NCBI RefSeq assembly: GCF_937616625.2
Contig: NC_065571.1
Span: 932,501-996,500, forward strand
Direction of reading: 5' to 3'
Length of the DNA: 64,000 nt
Source: Mercurialis annua
Taxonomy: Eukaryota > Streptophyta > Magnoliopsida > Malpighiales > Euphorbiaceae
The position numbers were made by a program, and so were the translations under genes. Below, piece after piece: positions 52,191-63,397 of this stretch; positions within the stretch are counted from its first letter, which is position 1; each line of letters starts with the position of its first letter. The notes beneath the pieces were generated by a model, which saw nothing but the letters and a program-made list of their open reading frames with translations, had not been told where the DNA came from and did no database searches.

Positions 52191-52672
52191 TAGACCTGTT
52201 CATGGCTTTGAGTAGCCGTCCCGCCCGTCTGGGCCTGTTTTTTTAAGACCGGATTTAGACACCAATTTTTAGTTCAAAGTCCGACACCAACCCGAGTCCG
52301 AGTCCGAAAAAAGCTCAATTTTTATGGGCGAGTTCGGACTTTTAATATTATAAAAAACAAGGTAAGTCCGCCTAAACCCGACACGAGCCCGAAAAAAGCT
52401 CAATTTTTATGGGCGAGTTCGGACTTTTAATATTGTAAAAAACAATATAAACCCGTCCAAATTCGGCCCGAACCTGTAAAAATAGTTCATCAAGGCCGGG
52501 CTGGGTAGTATATTTAAAGCGCGAACCCGTAAAAATAGTTCATCAAGGCCGGGCTGGGTAGTATATTTAAAGCCCGAACCGGACTTGGACAGGTTTGAAC
52601 TTGCCTTTAAAAAAGTCAAATCCGCCTAAGTCCGTCCCGGATCCACCCAAACCGGGTCCATAAACAGGTTTA
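52191..52672. mobile_element. hAT-like element with internal tandem duplications
   Basis: The ends TAGACCTGTTCATGG and CCATAAACAGGTTTA are inverted and flanked by GTTTCTAG (52183-52190) and GTTTGTAG (52673-52680). Inside, one segment of about 65 bp (with AAAAAAGCTCAATTTTTATG) and another of about 50 bp (with AGTTCATCAAGGCCGGGCTG) are each present twice in direct orientation. Confidence 0.8.
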
Positions 52673-53682
52673 GTTTGTAGTGATAGACTATAATAATTAC
52701 CCATACACATACTATAAAAATTATTAAATTTTATATAAATAATAAAAATAATTTTATATAAATATATTAAAAAGCCTATATATTAATAGATGATACCTCC
52801 ATTCTACTAACTAAAACAAAAGGTAATAATAAAAATATTTTTAAAATTGTCATTGAAATTTGTAATGAATAAATATTTTAAAATAAAAAAACTTCAAAAG
52901 AAGACAATTAAAAAGGAACATAGAGAGTAGTAAATTTATTTCATTTGCCATAAAAATTATTAGAATTTTAGGTTAAATAAATAAAAATTGAATATAATTT
53001 ATAAGAATTAATATTAAATTAGTTCATAGTCAATAATTCATTAATTGAGATTTCATTCGTCGTAATACAAATTATTTTATTTTTATCACAAATTTTAGAC
53101 AATTATTTATCATTTAAATAATTAACTGACATATGTACTCTTATTAATTATAGTACAATGTATTAAAAAAATATAAACAAATACGGAAAACATAAAAAAA
53201 TTATTATATTAAATAATGTAAATGTAATATTTTCTTTAAAAATTAACTAATTTTAACTAGATAATTTACTCTTTTATATTTTTATTTGTTGTAGAACATT
53301 TAATAATTTAAAACGGAGAGATTAAGTAATTTTTGTTAAGAGATTTAAAAAGAAATATTCTTTTATATTCATAAAAAAAATCTTTTTTTTAGAATTACAA
53401 AGCATGGAGCTATCAAATATGACCATTTTCATGTATCAATGCTGATTAATGAAGTAATATTTTCATTCATCACTTGCTTGTGAATGTATGATTGAAATTG
53501 AACCCAATTTTTTGGGTAACCGACCCTTTCAATTAGTCGTTATCATTGGATCAAAATTGTGGATTGACAACTAAGAAATTTTGATCATATATCATTTTCT
53601 TCATCTCCGTGTACACATTATCAAATCAATAACTTTTTTTTTGTTAGAGCCAAACTAGCAATTTTTGCCGATTCTTCCTCCC

Positions 53683-55041
53683 ATGGCATCAGTAAAAATT
53701 CTCGAGGCTTGTCAAGTTCCACCGAGTTTCGATTCGCCTGACTCAGCTAAAGAATTCTCTCTACCACTCACTTTTTTCGACTTGTTTTGGTTAAGATTCC
53801 CGCCAGTTGAGCGCCTTTACTTCTACCAACTCACTAACTCGACCCCTGATTTCTTCAACTCGGTGATTTTGCCCAAACTCAAACACTCTCTTTCTCTCAC
53901 TCTCCTCCACTTCCTCCCCCTCGCCGGCCGCCTCACTTGGCCGCCAAACTATCCTAAACCTATCATTCTCTACACCCCAATCGATGGTCTTCCACTCACC
54001 GTCGCCGAATCCGACGCAGACTTCGACCGTCTGTCGAGTAATGAAATGATTGATGCCACTGAGTCACATCCTTACGTCCCCGAGTTGCCTATATCTGAAA
54101 CTATATCAGCCATAATTGCTCTGCAGATCACTTTATTTCCTAAAAAAGGGTTCACCATCGGCTACTGTATCAACCACGCAGTTCTTGACGGTAAAAGTAT
54201 AACCATGTTCATGAAAGCCTGGTCTTATATATGCAAAAATGGAAACCCTAATTTATCACCCGAGTTAGCACCGATTTACGATCGAAGCATAATCAGAGAC
54301 GACCCATCAGAGCTTGGAACATTATTCCTAACTCAATGGGAAATTCTAACTGAGTCAGAATCAGCAAAAAACCCTCGAAGCTTACAGGTTTTACCTTACG
54401 TAGGAGTTGCACGGAACAAAGTCCGGTCCACATTCGAGTTAACTCGTGAAAACATAAATAAACTCAAGAAAACGGTGTCGTCTAGTTCATATTCTTTTTC
54501 AACTTTTGTTATTACGTGTGCTTACATATCAGTTTGCATGGTAAAAGCAAGAGGCGAACTAGAAGATAAAAACAGAAGGGTCTGGTTCGCATTTTCAGTG
54601 GATTGCCGGAGCCGCTTAGAACCTCCGGTTCCGGCGAATTACTTCGGCAACTGTATAGCTCCACGTGATTTCATAACAAAAGCGGAGGATTTTACGGCAG
54701 AAAACGGAGTCTGTGAGATAGCGGAGCGGGTAAGTGGTATGATTAAAGGGCTAGAGAACGGTGTTCTTGACGGAATGGATGAGACTTTAATGACGATGAA
54801 GAGTGTAGAGGCGGTGCAGATGATTTCGGTGGCTGGGTCGACGACGTTTCAGGTTTATGGGTGTGATTTTGGGTGGGGGAAGCCGAAGAAAGTGGATATA
54901 ACTTCCATTGATCGGACCGGAGCTGTTGCAATTAATGAGAGTAGAGATGGTAATGGCGGAGTTGAAATTGGATTAGCGTTGCCCATTAATGAAATGGAAG
55001 CTTTTTCTTTACTGTTTGTTGATGGCCTTAAACATCTTTAA
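53683..55041 (+). CDS. BAHD acyltransferase, phenolic/anthocyanin glucoside malonyltransferase type
   Basis: A cytosolic BAHD enzyme that would transfer an acyl group, probably malonyl, from its CoA ester to a flavonoid or phenolic glucoside. The 452 aa protein is encoded by one uninterrupted exon. The catalytic motif HxxxD is HAVLDG (His165, Asp169). The structural motif DFGWG is at 395-399, within YGCDFGWGKPKKVDI. NYFGNC at 319-324 is characteristic of the clade that includes anthocyanin and phenolic glucoside malonyltransferases. The N terminus (VKILEACQVPPSFDSP, then LTFFDLFWLRFPPVERLYFY) and length fit the family. The ATG at 53683 sits in CCCATGGC and is preferred; upstream in-frame codons have no ATG. 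The acyl donor and acceptor cannot be told from sequence. It is the only intact intronless gene here and has GC-richer coding sequence than its flanks. Confidence 0.95.
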   Translation: MASVKILEACQVPPSFDSPDSAKEFSLPLTFFDLFWLRFPPVERLYFYQLTNSTPDFFNSVILPKLKHSLSLTLLHFLPLAGRLTWPPNYPKPIILYTPIDGLPLTVAESDADFDRLSSNEMIDATESHPYVPELPISETISAIIALQITLFPKKGFTIGYCINHAVLDGKSITMFMKAWSYICKNGNPNLSPELAPIYDRSIIRDDPSELGTLFLTQWEILTESESAKNPRSLQVLPYVGVARNKVRSTFELTRENINKLKKTVSSSSYSFSTFVITCAYISVCMVKARGELEDKNRRVWFAFSVDCRSRLEPPVPANYFGNCIAPRDFITKAEDFTAENGVCEIAERVSGMIKGLENGVLDGMDETLMTMKSVEAVQMISVAGSTTFQVYGCDFGWGKPKKVDITSIDRTGAVAINESRDGNGGVEIGLALPINEMEAFSLLFVDGLKHL

Positions 55042-55885
55042 TAACGTTAGAAATAATTAATAAAAATTCATTCATGAACAATACTTCGCAAATGTTATGC
55101 TAATTGGAAATAATTGTATAATCCTTTAATTAATAAAAATTTCACTCGTAGTGTTTGAACTTTCTTTAATTTCCTGCTTTGATGTTTGAATCTTTCTAAA
55201 TTTTCTTTTGATGCTATATCTTTTTAATTTTTCTATTATAATACAATAAATTTTATGTTTTTTGATTATTGTTGTAATTTTTCAAAATATAATAAACAAG
55301 TGCTTTTAATTAGCTAATAGATAACAATAATGCATTTTATTTAAATTGAAATGTTAAGCCATATCAACAAATTTAATATTTTTGGCCTTATTAATAATTT
55401 GGTGATCGAAAAATGACTAAAGAACTCCTTTGAGACAGTTTTTAAAAGTTAAAATACTAACAAAAGAAAAAATTCAAGCTCTAAAATTAGAAGATCTGAA
55501 AAAGTTCAGATTCTTTTTAGTATTGTTCCTATGATTTTTATTGGTGATTTTTTTTTGTATGCGAACTTAATTTTATTATAATCAACTATTTTTCAGTATA
55601 ATTTCAAAAAAACGTTTTTAGAGTTCGAAGAAATTTATTGTATAGGACGAGTTTAAATAGATTCGAATAGAATTTTTCTTCTTTTTTCTTTCTTCTCTTC
55701 TTTATTTTATGGGAACTAAAAGATTTCACTTCTATTCCAATAGTGATTCGAACTGAGGATCCTTCGGTTTTAGATATTCGAATCGGACTTAAATTTACAT
55801 ATAAAAAGATTGAGTCTGTCTTAATTCGGCCCGAACCAGCCAAAACACAGCCCATAATTGATATAGTTTTGGGTAAGGCATAATA

Positions 55886-56389
55886 GGTCTAATGCCTTAA
55901 AAACTCCCGACCTTTTAACCCTTTTTCAATCATACCCTGACGTTGAAAATTTGTCGATTTTATCTTATTTTTTATTTTTATGTTTCAATTGTACCCTGAA
56001 ATATTAAATAAACGTCTTTTTTATTTGGAAAAAATTTAAAAACATTCTCCATGTCTAGCATATATTAATTGTATATTTTTAAAATTTATTTAAATTTAGT
56101 TAAATTAATTAAGAATTTAAATTAGTGTTAATTTGATTATACATTTTAGTTAGTTTTTAAAAATAAAGGATTTATTTGTACATTTTTGAATAAAAAATAA
56201 TTTAATTTCATCTTTACATTTAGTTAATTGAATGATTTCATCATTTAAATAAAAAAATTAACAAAAATATAAAAATTGGGATACAAGTGAAAACGGAAAA
56301 TTTAAAAGTGGATAAAATTGACTATTTTTTAATTTTGAGGTGGAATTGAAAAAAAGTGTAAAGATGAGGGGTTTTTGAGTGATTAGACC
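55886..56389. mobile_element. Mutator-like MITE
   Basis: A 504 bp element with ends GGTCTAATGCCTTAAAAACT and GGTTTTTGAGTGATTAGACC. The 9 bp duplication GGCATAATA is perfect (55877-55885 and 56390-56398). Terminal and internal words (GACGTTG, TTTTAACCC) relate it to 14170-14541 and 12798-13371. Confidence 0.92.
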
Positions 56390-58123
56390 GGCATAATAAA
56401 TGTGAATTGATTGATGAGGGACGAACGAAGGCTGGTAGGAGGACTATTTCTTGTGTACATTGACATCACCAAATAAACTTGAAAACTCTTTGGACTATTA
56501 TTTTGGACCACTACATTCGGACTATGTCATTTATATCTGTCCCCAACTCTAAAACGTACCGCAACCAATGATGCGTTAGTTATGTGAAAAAATTAATAAT
56601 AAAAATATTAAATAATAATTAAGAAAATTTCTATCGCAAATGTCTATTGGCTTGTTGTAAATATGACATGACACAACCAATATATAAGATAAACACTAAC
56701 CTAAATTTTATCCGCCATTTATCACTTAACTTTTAATTAAAAATAACACTAAGCTTTAACTTTTAATTAAAAATAACACTAAGCTTTTTTCACCAATCAT
56801 ATGCTAACACAATTAGTAAATAATGCAACAATATATCTATTTAAAAAAATTAATATGCATATATACACATCAACATGGGCGGAATCAGCACATTGCATAA
56901 AGGGGCCTTGGCCCCATCAATCTTAGTTTCAAAAGAAGTCCTTAAACAGACATACAAGATAAAAATGTATATTCAAGCCTTATATTTATATTTTTTAATA
57001 AACAAAATACCATCACTCCACTCCATTTATATAAATTCGGCTAATGACAAATGAATACAATTGTTGAATAACCATTTATCATTCAGGACCCTCAAATTTA
57101 TTTATTTAAATAACAGTTTACTATTTTTATAATGAGTATAAAACTATGAGCTTACTCCCTATTACATAGCGTATATGATCCATTAAACCTCATATAAAAA
57201 ACCCATTCAATTCCAGTTCAATCGGTTGAGTAAATTAAAGCTTAAAAAATAATTTTTGAATGCGGTTTATGGTCTAACCGGTAGAACCGTAGATTTAACT
57301 TCTGGTTCAATCAGGCCAACCATCGTTTAACTGTCAGATTAGTTCAGATCAACTTGTTTAATCCAGTTGAACTGAATTTTTAATTTTTAAAATTATTTGA
57401 ACTGGATAATTTATCGGTTTCAAATTCTACCGGTTCAAGCAGCTGTTCCAGTGCTATTTTTTTAATCATTGCTTATTTCATTTCCTATAATAATAATAAA
57501 AACTATTCACTTAATTTCATACCAATATGTAATCACATAATTGATGGCATATTATGACATATTAACATTTGTTAGCAGACATTAACAGAATGTCTTTGCA
57601 AGGATATGTACTGTTTTCACATGATCAACAATTATAATCTATTGGGCAGATCTATTGAGGACCCACCTAATTAAGAGATAATCAGAAATATGTATCAATA
57701 TCAAATAAATTAAATGGATTTAATTGTTGCTTAACATTATACCGAGCTATATTAATTGTTTTAAATTTTTAATTATTGAAATTAATGAAGATGCAACAAT
57801 ATTTATCAAATTAAATTTCTGTGCGCACAAATTTGATGAGATCATGGGGCTAATATGGCATCAGAGATCAATTTGACAAGAGTACTCAAGAACCAATAGT
57901 TTTTCTCGAACATGCTACCAATAATATTCAACATCAACATGTTAAACTTGCATATACATATTTCTATTGTTTTTTTATGTATTTATTTTATGTTAGAACA
58001 ATTTTAATAGATTGCTGAACAAAGATGCCGAAGTTAAATGAGAAACTTGAAGTACCACACGGGAAGTTTTAAGTTTACATGTTTTACATGTTTTTTAAAT
58101 GGCCAAATCCATTTTGAGACCAT

Positions 58124-58673
58124 TATTAAAAATATTGATGGGAATAATCGATTTTATATAGGTGAAAATGTGACAATCTACATATTTATGAGAGTGTTTA
58201 GATTCAACCATTACCTAATAACTAGAACCATTTGATAGGTGGTTGAGCTTTTACACTTATAAACTCATGTATATTTGTTCTCCTAAGTAACGTGGGATTA
58301 TCTTTAACACTGCCCCTCAAGTGCAACCGGGCCTGTACATCCGATTGTCACTTGAAGTTGACTCCCCTTGAAATTGAAATCTTTTGATTTAACAAGTAGC
58401 GGCAACACCGGACCAGGCCGCTGGGACTGAATATCCAAACGGACAATCGGCAAATTAAGAACCTGGGCCAGACCTGCTCTGATACCATATTATAAATATT
58501 GGTGGGATTAATTGATTTTATATTGGTGAGAATGTGACAACCCACATACTTATGAAAATATTTAGGTTCAACCATTACCTAATTAACTAGAACTAGTTGA
58601 TAAATGGTTGAACCTTTACACTAATATATAAACTCATTTTGTTCTGCTAAATAATGTGGGATTATCTTTAACA
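58124..58673 (-). mobile_element. TRIM: miniature LTR retrotransposon
   Basis: Two 186 bp direct repeats (58124-58309 and 58488-58673) enclose only about 178 bp. On the minus strand the repeat starts TGTTAAAGATAATCCCAC. Next to the other repeat, TGGTATCAGAGC (complement of 58476-58487) is the primer binding site for initiator Met-tRNA. A purine-rich tract CTTGAGGGGCAG borders the opposite repeat. Flanks ACCAT and ACCAC fit a 5 bp target duplication with one change. There is no coding capacity, as expected for TRIMs. Confidence 0.88.
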
Positions 58674-59083
58674 ACCACTATATCTTCACCGTTTCATTTA
58701 TCTAGTCATTTTTTATTTTATCTTTATCTAAATTTTATTTTAAATTTATTTTAAATTTCTAAATTCCTTTTTTTGGATGGAAAAGGAACGTGCATTACAC
58801 TCATTATAGAATGCGTGTGATGCCGAACTTAAAGAAGGACCATATAAGTAAAATTTGAAAGTTCAAAGACTATACAAACAAACATTTAAAAGAACAAGGA
58901 CTTATTAAATAAAAAAACTTAACTTATTAACTCAAATTTATTTTATTATTTTTTACGTGATAATGATAATGGAAACTGAATATACTATGAGTAATTCCGT
59001 CAAAAAAAACCTATTAGAGCAAATTTTTAAAATGCATGAATCCAATGACTATAAAGTTTTAGAAAAACACTAAATAAATAAAA

Positions 59084-59390
59084 GAAATAATCTATTTTCA
59101 AGTCCCTAAACTATACTTGTTTTGTTCATGTAGTCCTTAAACGATATTTTGTCCTTATCTGGTTCTTCAACTAAGCAAAAATGCATTTTTAAGTCCCTGA
59201 ATGATAAAAACGACGTCGTTTCGTTATTTTAAAAAATGCAAATTGATACTCTAAACGACGTCGTTTTTGGTAGTCAGGGATTGAAAAATGATTTTTCGCA
59301 GTTGAAGGATCATATAAGAATAAAAAATAATTTAAGGACCATATAAATAAAACATGTATAGTTTAAGGATCTGAAAATGAGTTTTTTTTT
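59084..59390. mobile_element. Mutator-like MITE with AACGACGTCGTT cores
   Basis: A 307 bp element with inverted arms (CTATTTTCAAGTCCCTAAAC and GTTTAAGGATCTGAAAATGAG). It is flanked by TAAATAAAA at 59075-59083 and 59391-59399. The palindrome AACGACGTCGTT occurs twice near the centre. Confidence 0.75.
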
Positions 59391-60533
59391 TAAATAAAAA
59401 TATGAAAGTATAAAGTTTTCAAGATGGGATTACTAATAAAATTGAATTACCGAATTGAACTTGCAATTTGGTTTGTTTGTTTTTATACTATTCTAGATAT
59501 AAAGTACTTTTATTTAAATTTTGGTATAAATCGAAAGAAAAATCAAACCAAATAAGAAAAACAATAGAAATAATTGATGTTTATAGAAGGGAAATAAAAA
59601 GGACAAAAACTAAAGAATTGGTGTTTCCCTAAACCAAACACCGAATTAAAGGGAGAAAGCATGCATGTAAAACATACCATGTGATTGCCAACTCTTCTTT
59701 TAATCTTTTAAAAAAGTTTTCTAATAACTCCCTAATCATTTATCTATGAAATAGGTAAGACGGCCAAATACCATTTATACAAGAGTTTTTCACAAAAATA
59801 ACCAATTTTGTCAATTTCTTTGATTAGAAACAATTTTCAAAATGACAAATAACCATTTCTTTTATCATTTTTCAACATATATAATCATTTTTTTGACTCA
59901 ATAGTCTAAGGTGAATTTCTCTTGTAAAAATTTCATTACTTTCTAAGGTGAACTTCACCTGTAAAATTTTCATTACTTACGCTTGAACTCTAAAGTCCAC
60001 TCACATATGAATCAGGTACAAAAAGATTTTTTTTTTTTGCATATAAAAAAACAAAAAAATAATGCCCCTTATTAATTAGAAAAAACTATAAGTCCATATG
60101 CCCAACGATGAGGCCAAATTGATTGAAGTTTAACTATGAAAATAACTTATTGGTGTTTCAAAATTAAAACGAAATTGTTCTCCATTTTCATAAGATCAAC
60201 TACTTTTCATCGGATGTTCATATGATGAAACACTATTTTTTTTCTTCCAACGATAGAATTCATTGATACCTACTTAATTGACATTATATGCACTAAACGA
60301 GCTAGAAGATCGCCTGCCGAAATCATCCCAGCTTCTCCATAGAGCATAGAAAGCTAATGCATTTTCAAGACTTAAACACTTACTTACGCTCATTACTTTA
60401 TTAAAGAACATTATTGATTTAAATATTGAAGCGGTTATCACATAAATCAAACCTGAAACTCTTTAAGCTTATTCTGTTACTTGTACATGTGAAATCGCCT
60501 ACCGGGACCTTGGAGTTTGAGTTATATTAATTA

Positions 60534-61653
60534 GGCAAAAGGCTCACTTTAGCCCCTGAGGTCAGACCGAAAGAATTAATAAGACCCTAAGGTCGAATGT
60601 AGCTCACTTTAGCCTCTGAAGTTGTCCAAAATGGTTCACATCGCACCACCGTTAGTTTCTTCCGTCTAAATGATGACGTGACCTTTAGGAAAAAATTCAA
60701 AAACATCCTTAATGTTTAAAAAATTTACCAAATCTATATTTATGATTTTTTTAACCATTTTCAACCTCCTTTTCATTTAAATATATCTAATTATATAATT
60801 TTTAAAATTAAAATATTTCTTTAAACAATCGAAACTCAATCAAACATTTCGAAACCTAATTAAACGTTTCGAAATTCAATCAAAACAATTAAAATTCAAT
60901 TTAAATCTAATTCACCTCCCCGCTACTACACACTAGCACCTCTGTAATCTTCGGCAAAAAAAATTCCAACCAAAAATCAAATAAAAATTAATTTTTTTTA
61001 ATCTCCTCTTCCACCGACCGCCGGAATTTATTTCCGACGGTCTTCTCCATCCTATTGTTCTTCCCAACTTGGGAAGAACAGCCGATCTGTTCTTCCCTCT
61101 TGGGAAGAACAGTGGCTGTTCTCCCATGGGGGAACAGCCGGCTGTTCTCCCATGGGAGAACCGGAGAAGACCGCCGGAAAAAATATCTGGCGGTCGGTAG
61201 AAGGCGGTGATTTTTTTTTTTGAAATAGATTTGAAAAATATTCGGTGGGTTTGACGAAATTTTAATTTTAATTTTAGTTGATTTAATCAGTTTTAAATTG
61301 AATTTTGATTTGTTTAATTAGGTTTCGAAGTGTTTAATTGAGTTTCGATTGTTTCAATAAATATTTTAATTTTAAATATTATTTAATTATTAATATTTAA
61401 ATGAAGAAGAGAGTGAAAATGGTTAAAAAAGTTATAAATAAAAAATTGGTATGTATTTTAAATGTTAAGGGTGTTTTTGAACTTTTTTCATACGTGCCAC
61501 GTCATCACTTGACAGAAAACTAACGGTGTCAAATTTTTCGGTTGGATGTGAACCATTTTGGACAACTTCAGGGTCTAAAGTGAGCTATCTTCGACCTTAG
61601 GGTCTTATTAATTCTTTCGGTTTGATCTTAGGGGCTAAAGTGAGCCTTTTGCC
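60534..61653. mobile_element. 1.1 kb non-autonomous Mutator-like element
   Basis: The ends GGCAAAAGGCTCACTTTAGC and GCTAAAGTGAGCCTTTTGCC are inverted for over 200 bp. They are flanked by a perfect 9 bp duplication TATTAATTA (60525-60533 and 61654-61662). There is no transposase. The centre (61010-61205) is GC-rich and holds an unusual set of nested hairpins. Confidence 0.92.
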
Positions 61654-62490
61654 TATTAATTACTATTCACAAACCCCCTAAACTGTTGACAAGATGCAAT
61701 TTAAATGTCAATCTAAGCAAAAGTACTCAATTATCATCATATATTAGTTGTCCTGCCACAGCAATCGTCTCTCATAATTGATCAACTATTGGTGTGTAGA
61801 TCTAGATAGTACATTTTTATAAAAGCAACTTAACCTTTTTAAAAGATGGAAAATGAGAGAAAAAGTTGGAAGACACTTACTTCCTTGAAGGTCTTAGTAT
61901 CAAAAACTATCAACCTTTTAAATTCTTTTTTACGAGTAAATTATTCTTTCAGTCTATTAATTTGACTTAACAAAAATTTTAATTAATTGAATAATTTTGT
62001 TATTTTTGATTAAACCGGACGAATTGTTAATTGTAATTAAAATCGATTTAATCAGAATTTAATAAGTATAAAATCAAACCGATAGAATTAGTCGGTTAAT
62101 TCGATTTAACCCGTAAAAATAAATGAATACACCAGCTAGGATAGGATAAGCACGTGCGCACCCTTACTACCCTACTCTTTTATGACCCCACAACACAACC
62201 ACAAAAATGACCATCTAAAATAAATATTCATGATACATAAGTGGACAAGCAATGCCAAAACCATTCCCCTTACCCTAAAATCTGAGTATATTACAAGCCT
62301 TGTGCATGTTCTTCACCCATTTTCACATGTTTTCTGATCCTCCCCCACCCAACATTTACTTATTAACAATCACTACATCAATTTTCCAATTACATCAATA
62401 TCCTTGCCATCTGCATTTGATTCTCCCTTGCCAGCAAGGACAAAATGGGTAACCAAGAAAATTGTATTAGAGGCTAAGAATCTTGCCAAT

Positions 62491-62850
62491 TAGGGTGAGC
62501 AAAATGGCCGACAAACCGTTTTAACCGACCGAATCTATGAAAAACCGACTAAAGAATCTCACCATTTAGTCGTTCGGTTAAAATTTAGATTGGTTCCGTT
62601 TAAGTTTTTAATCTTTTTAATTTAATTTTTCTTTTTATTTTTTCGGTTTTAACCGAATTGATAGATACTTTGATTTTCCGGTTTTTTGTTATGACTGATT
62701 TTGATTTTTTTTTTATTTTCTTTTGGCCGGTTTGATTTCAGTTAGAGTATAAATTTGGCCAGTTTTAGTTTTGAGCCGGTCGATTTTTAATTTGATCAGT
62801 TTTGGGGAATTTGGTTCGGTTTTAATCGAACGGCCAAATGCTCACCCCTA
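62491..62850. mobile_element. hAT-like MITE
   Basis: The left end TAGGGTGAGCAAAATGGCC and right end GGCCAAATGCTCACCCCTA are inverted. TGCCAAT occurs directly before the left end and three bases after the right end, so the target duplication is slightly out of register. Termini resemble 7530-8078. Confidence 0.75.
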
Positions 62851-62875
62851 TAATGCCAATAGATGATGGCAAGTT

Positions 62876-63102
62876 TAGGGTGTACAACGGAAAAATTCAG
62901 TGCGGTTTGGTTTGAATCAATTTTGGACATAAGATTTACTTAAGTTCTACTACAAATTGAATTGAGGTAATCAAACCGAATTGAAAAAATCAACCAAATT
63001 GACTAGTTTGACTCGGTTCATTTTGAATTTTGAAATATTTTTTGGACTTTTAGTTAGGTTTTAACTCGATTCGGTTCGATTTGAACCAAATGCACATCCC
63101 TA
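62876..63102. mobile_element. hAT-like MITE
   Basis: A 227 bp element starting TAGGGTGTACAACGG and ending AAATGCACATCCCTA, with a perfect 8 bp duplication GGCAAGTT (62868-62875 and 63103-63110). It lies about 300 bp upstream of the IQD start codon. Confidence 0.85.
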
Positions 63103-63397
63103 GGCAAGTTCCTGAACTAGTAGCTTCTAATGATAGGCTGGCAGGTTGTAATTTCTCCAATTGGAGCTCAACTAATTTAAAGAATCCATCTTCTATTAAA
63201 TTTAAGATAAGACAAAGATGATATACTTAATGCTAACAGTAAAATTAGCCTGTCAATAAAAGATTTTTCATTAAGATTGTGTACCAATAATAAGGTGGCC
63301 ATTAATTTATAGCCATGAAAGCTACTGGTTTATGAGATAGAGATAGACAGAAGCTTGTGTTGCTTTCTTCTACACATGTTCTTGAGATTACACAGAG

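Larger units (their letters stand above)
49774..53682. other. Intergenic region between the EGF-like and BAHD genes
   Basis: No gene was recognised. It holds the EGF-like gene's promoter at its left end and four or five transposons, listed at 50080-50343, 51132-51461, 51523-51990 and 52191-52672. A weaker Stowaway-like pair of ends lies near 52794-52932. The last few hundred bases should contain the BAHD promoter; no distinctive elements were seen there. Confidence 0.6.
55042..63397. other. Intergenic region between the BAHD and IQD genes
   Basis: About 8.3 kb with no recognised gene. Transposons listed separately are at 55886-56389, 58124-58673, 59084-59390, 60534-61653, 62491-62850 and 62876-63102. 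A 32 bp unit (TAACTTTTAATTAAAAATAA...) is tandemly duplicated near 56727-56790. A decayed CCGGTTCAA-type repeat lies at about 57190-57460. The last 250 bases should be the IQD promoter. Confidence 0.6.

Noticed and set aside
53665..53682. Extension of the BAHD protein upstream of the ATG
   Set aside because: The upstream in-frame codons start with TTG, not ATG, and the residues do not fit the family N terminus.
60933..61127. Minus-strand frame of 64 codons
   Set aside because: It crosses the hairpin region of a Mutator-like element and has no protein features.
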